From Actinomycetes bacterium (lineage in GTDB: Bacteria > Actinomycetota > Actinomycetes > Propionibacteriales > Propionibacteriaceae), in NCBI GenBank assembly GCA_009785885.1, contig WQUE01000108.1:1-13796 (forward strand): a DNA stretch of 13,796 nt. Reading direction: 5' to 3'. Both the position numbers and the translations under genes were made by a program. Position 1 is the stretch's first letter. Each line of letters starts with the position of its first letter. The notes beneath the pieces are model-generated. The model saw nothing but the letters and a program-made list of their open reading frames with translations, was not told the DNA's origin and made no database searches. Shown here piece by piece: positions 13,078 through 13,796 of this stretch.

Positions 13078-13796
13078 CCCGTCCCGAGCCCGCGGATCTC
13101 CGCCTCACGACCAACCGGACCGGGTCCGTCCGTCCCCGGCCGGGTCCGTCCGTCCCCCTGGGCGACCTGGTGGCGGGTATCGCCCGGCTCGACGGCCCCG
13201 TCGGCGAGGTCGTGATCGGCGACCTCTGCCTGGACTCGCGCGCCGCCGTCCCCGGCGACCTGTTCGCTGCCCTGCCTGGCGAGCACGCACACGGGGCGCA
13301 GTTCGCCCGGGCGGCCATCGCCGGGGGCGCGGTGGCCGTGCTCACCGATCCGGCGGGGCGCGCGCTGCTCGGCGACGATGTGCCGTGTCCGGTCGCGGTG
13401 GTCCCGGATGCCCGGGTGGCCCTGGCCACGGTCGCGGTACGGCTGTTCGGCGAGCCGGCGTCCCGGCTGGCGATGTTCGGCGTGACCGGCACCAACGGCA
13501 AGACGACGACGACCTGCCTGCTCGCGGCAGGGCTCGCGGCTGCCGGCGCCCGCGTCGGCACGATCGGCACGCTGGGCTTCACGCTGGGCGACGTGCCGCT
13601 CCCGTCCGGACGCACGACGGTGACAACGCCCGAGGCCCCCGATCTCCAGGCCCTGTTCGCCGCGATGGCCGGCAACGGGGCGAACGCGGTCGTGATGGAG
13701 GTCAGTTCGCACGCCCTGGCGCTCCACCGGGTCGACGGCACCCGCTTCGACGTCGCCGGGTTCACCAACCTCGGCCGCGACCACCTCGACTTCCAC
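13074..13796 (+). CDS. murE: UDP-N-acetylmuramoyl-tripeptide synthetase MurE, 3'-truncated by the window edge
   Basis: Cytosolic ATP-dependent ligase adding the third amino acid to UDP-MurNAc-L-Ala-D-Glu. The first 241 residues are visible. Residues 28-130 are the Mur-ligase N-terminal domain (LDSRAAVPGDLFAALPG at 53-69; AVAVLTDPAG at 86-95). The P-loop is GVTGTNGKTTT (136-146). TTVTTPEAPDLQ (181-192) and EVSSHALALHRV (209-220) are strongly MurE-like, and FTNLGRDHLDFH (230-241) reaches the edge. The residues that distinguish diaminopimelate from lysine lie further on, so the substrate is undetermined. The ATG overlaps the ftsI stop (ATGA). Residues 16-29 are encoded across a 20-bp tandem repeat. 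Confidence 0.95.
   Translation, partial: MTRPEPADLRLTTNRTGSVRPRPGPSVPLGDLVAGIARLDGPVGEVVIGDLCLDSRAAVPGDLFAALPGEHAHGAQFARAAIAGGAVAVLTDPAGRALLGDDVPCPVAVVPDARVALATVAVRLFGEPASRLAMFGVTGTNGKTTTTCLLAAGLAAAGARVGTIGTLGFTLGDVPLPSGRTTVTTPEAPDLQALFAAMAGNGANAVVMEVSSHALALHRVDGTRFDVAGFTNLGRDHLDFH
13120..13157 (+). repeat. Tandem repeat, 18 identical bases at 20-bp period, in murE
   Basis: CCGGGTCCGTCCGTCCCC occurs at 13120-13137 and again at 13140-13157. Because 20 is not a multiple of 3, the copies are read in different frames, as TGSVRPR and PGPSVPL. The repeat lies in the poorly conserved N-terminal lead of MurE before the first domain. Confidence 0.85.

Noticed and set aside
1..13796. Mobile elements, CRISPR arrays, phage or defence genes
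   Set aside because: No transposase, integrase, recombinase, regularly spaced repeats or toxin-antitoxin pairs are visible. The tRNA-Leu has no repeated 3' segment nearby that would mark an attachment site.

Overview
The window is high-GC DNA, densely coded, with GTG starts used alongside ATG. Gene content points to a high-GC Gram-positive actinomycete: a eukaryotic-type (UDPGP family) UTP-glucose-1-phosphate uridylyltransferase, a teichoic-acid-type glycerophosphotransferase, ispG followed by a DUF4081-type acetyltransferase (the same pair as Rv2868c/Rv2867c in Mycobacterium tuberculosis), and an mraZ-rsmH-ftsL-ftsI-murE division cluster. Propionibacteriales is a plausible home, but that is inference and no rRNA is present to test it.

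Layout. (1) 1-1130: the 3' part of a GNAT acetyltransferase, converging with a small two-helix membrane protein of unknown function. (2) 1184-5372: a cell-surface sugar block. The uridylyltransferase makes UDP-glucose; it is followed by a large bifunctional GT2 / CDP-glycerol glycerophosphotransferase, probably building a wall or surface glycopolymer. (3) 5313-5437: a minus-strand tRNA-Leu(CAG) with its own intrinsic terminator. The terminator and the tRNA 3' end lie inside the last codons of the glycerophosphotransferase gene on the other strand. (4) 5507-8864: ispG (MEP isoprenoid pathway), a DUF4081/GNAT acetyltransferase and an MFS exporter. Isoprenoid synthesis supplies undecaprenyl phosphate, the lipid carrier that peptidoglycan and often wall polymers need, so these blocks meet functionally even if they are not one operon. 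(5) 8994-13796: the start of the division and cell wall (dcw) cluster. mraZ has an array of 10-bp-phased GTGG boxes over its promoter; rsmH, ftsL, ftsI and murE follow, and the last three junctions are 4-bp start/stop overlaps. murE runs off the right edge.

The most striking regulatory pattern is that five genes (the membrane protein, the glycerophosphotransferase, ispG, the DUF4081 acetyltransferase and the MFS gene) share TANNNT-GG-N4-start, with a -10-like hexamer exactly 6 nt before the start codon. This is the arrangement expected for leaderless mRNAs. The uridylyltransferase and mraZ instead have leaders: the first with a clear Shine-Dalgarno sequence and a strong 5' hairpin, the second with operator-like repeats.

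I see no mobile element, CRISPR array, prophage or obvious foreign island. Most genes are conserved families. The unusual material lies in gene boundaries, leaders and low-complexity tails, and I did not find a convincing wholly new multi-gene system. No gene-free stretch exceeds about 300 bases; the longest is 8865-9046.
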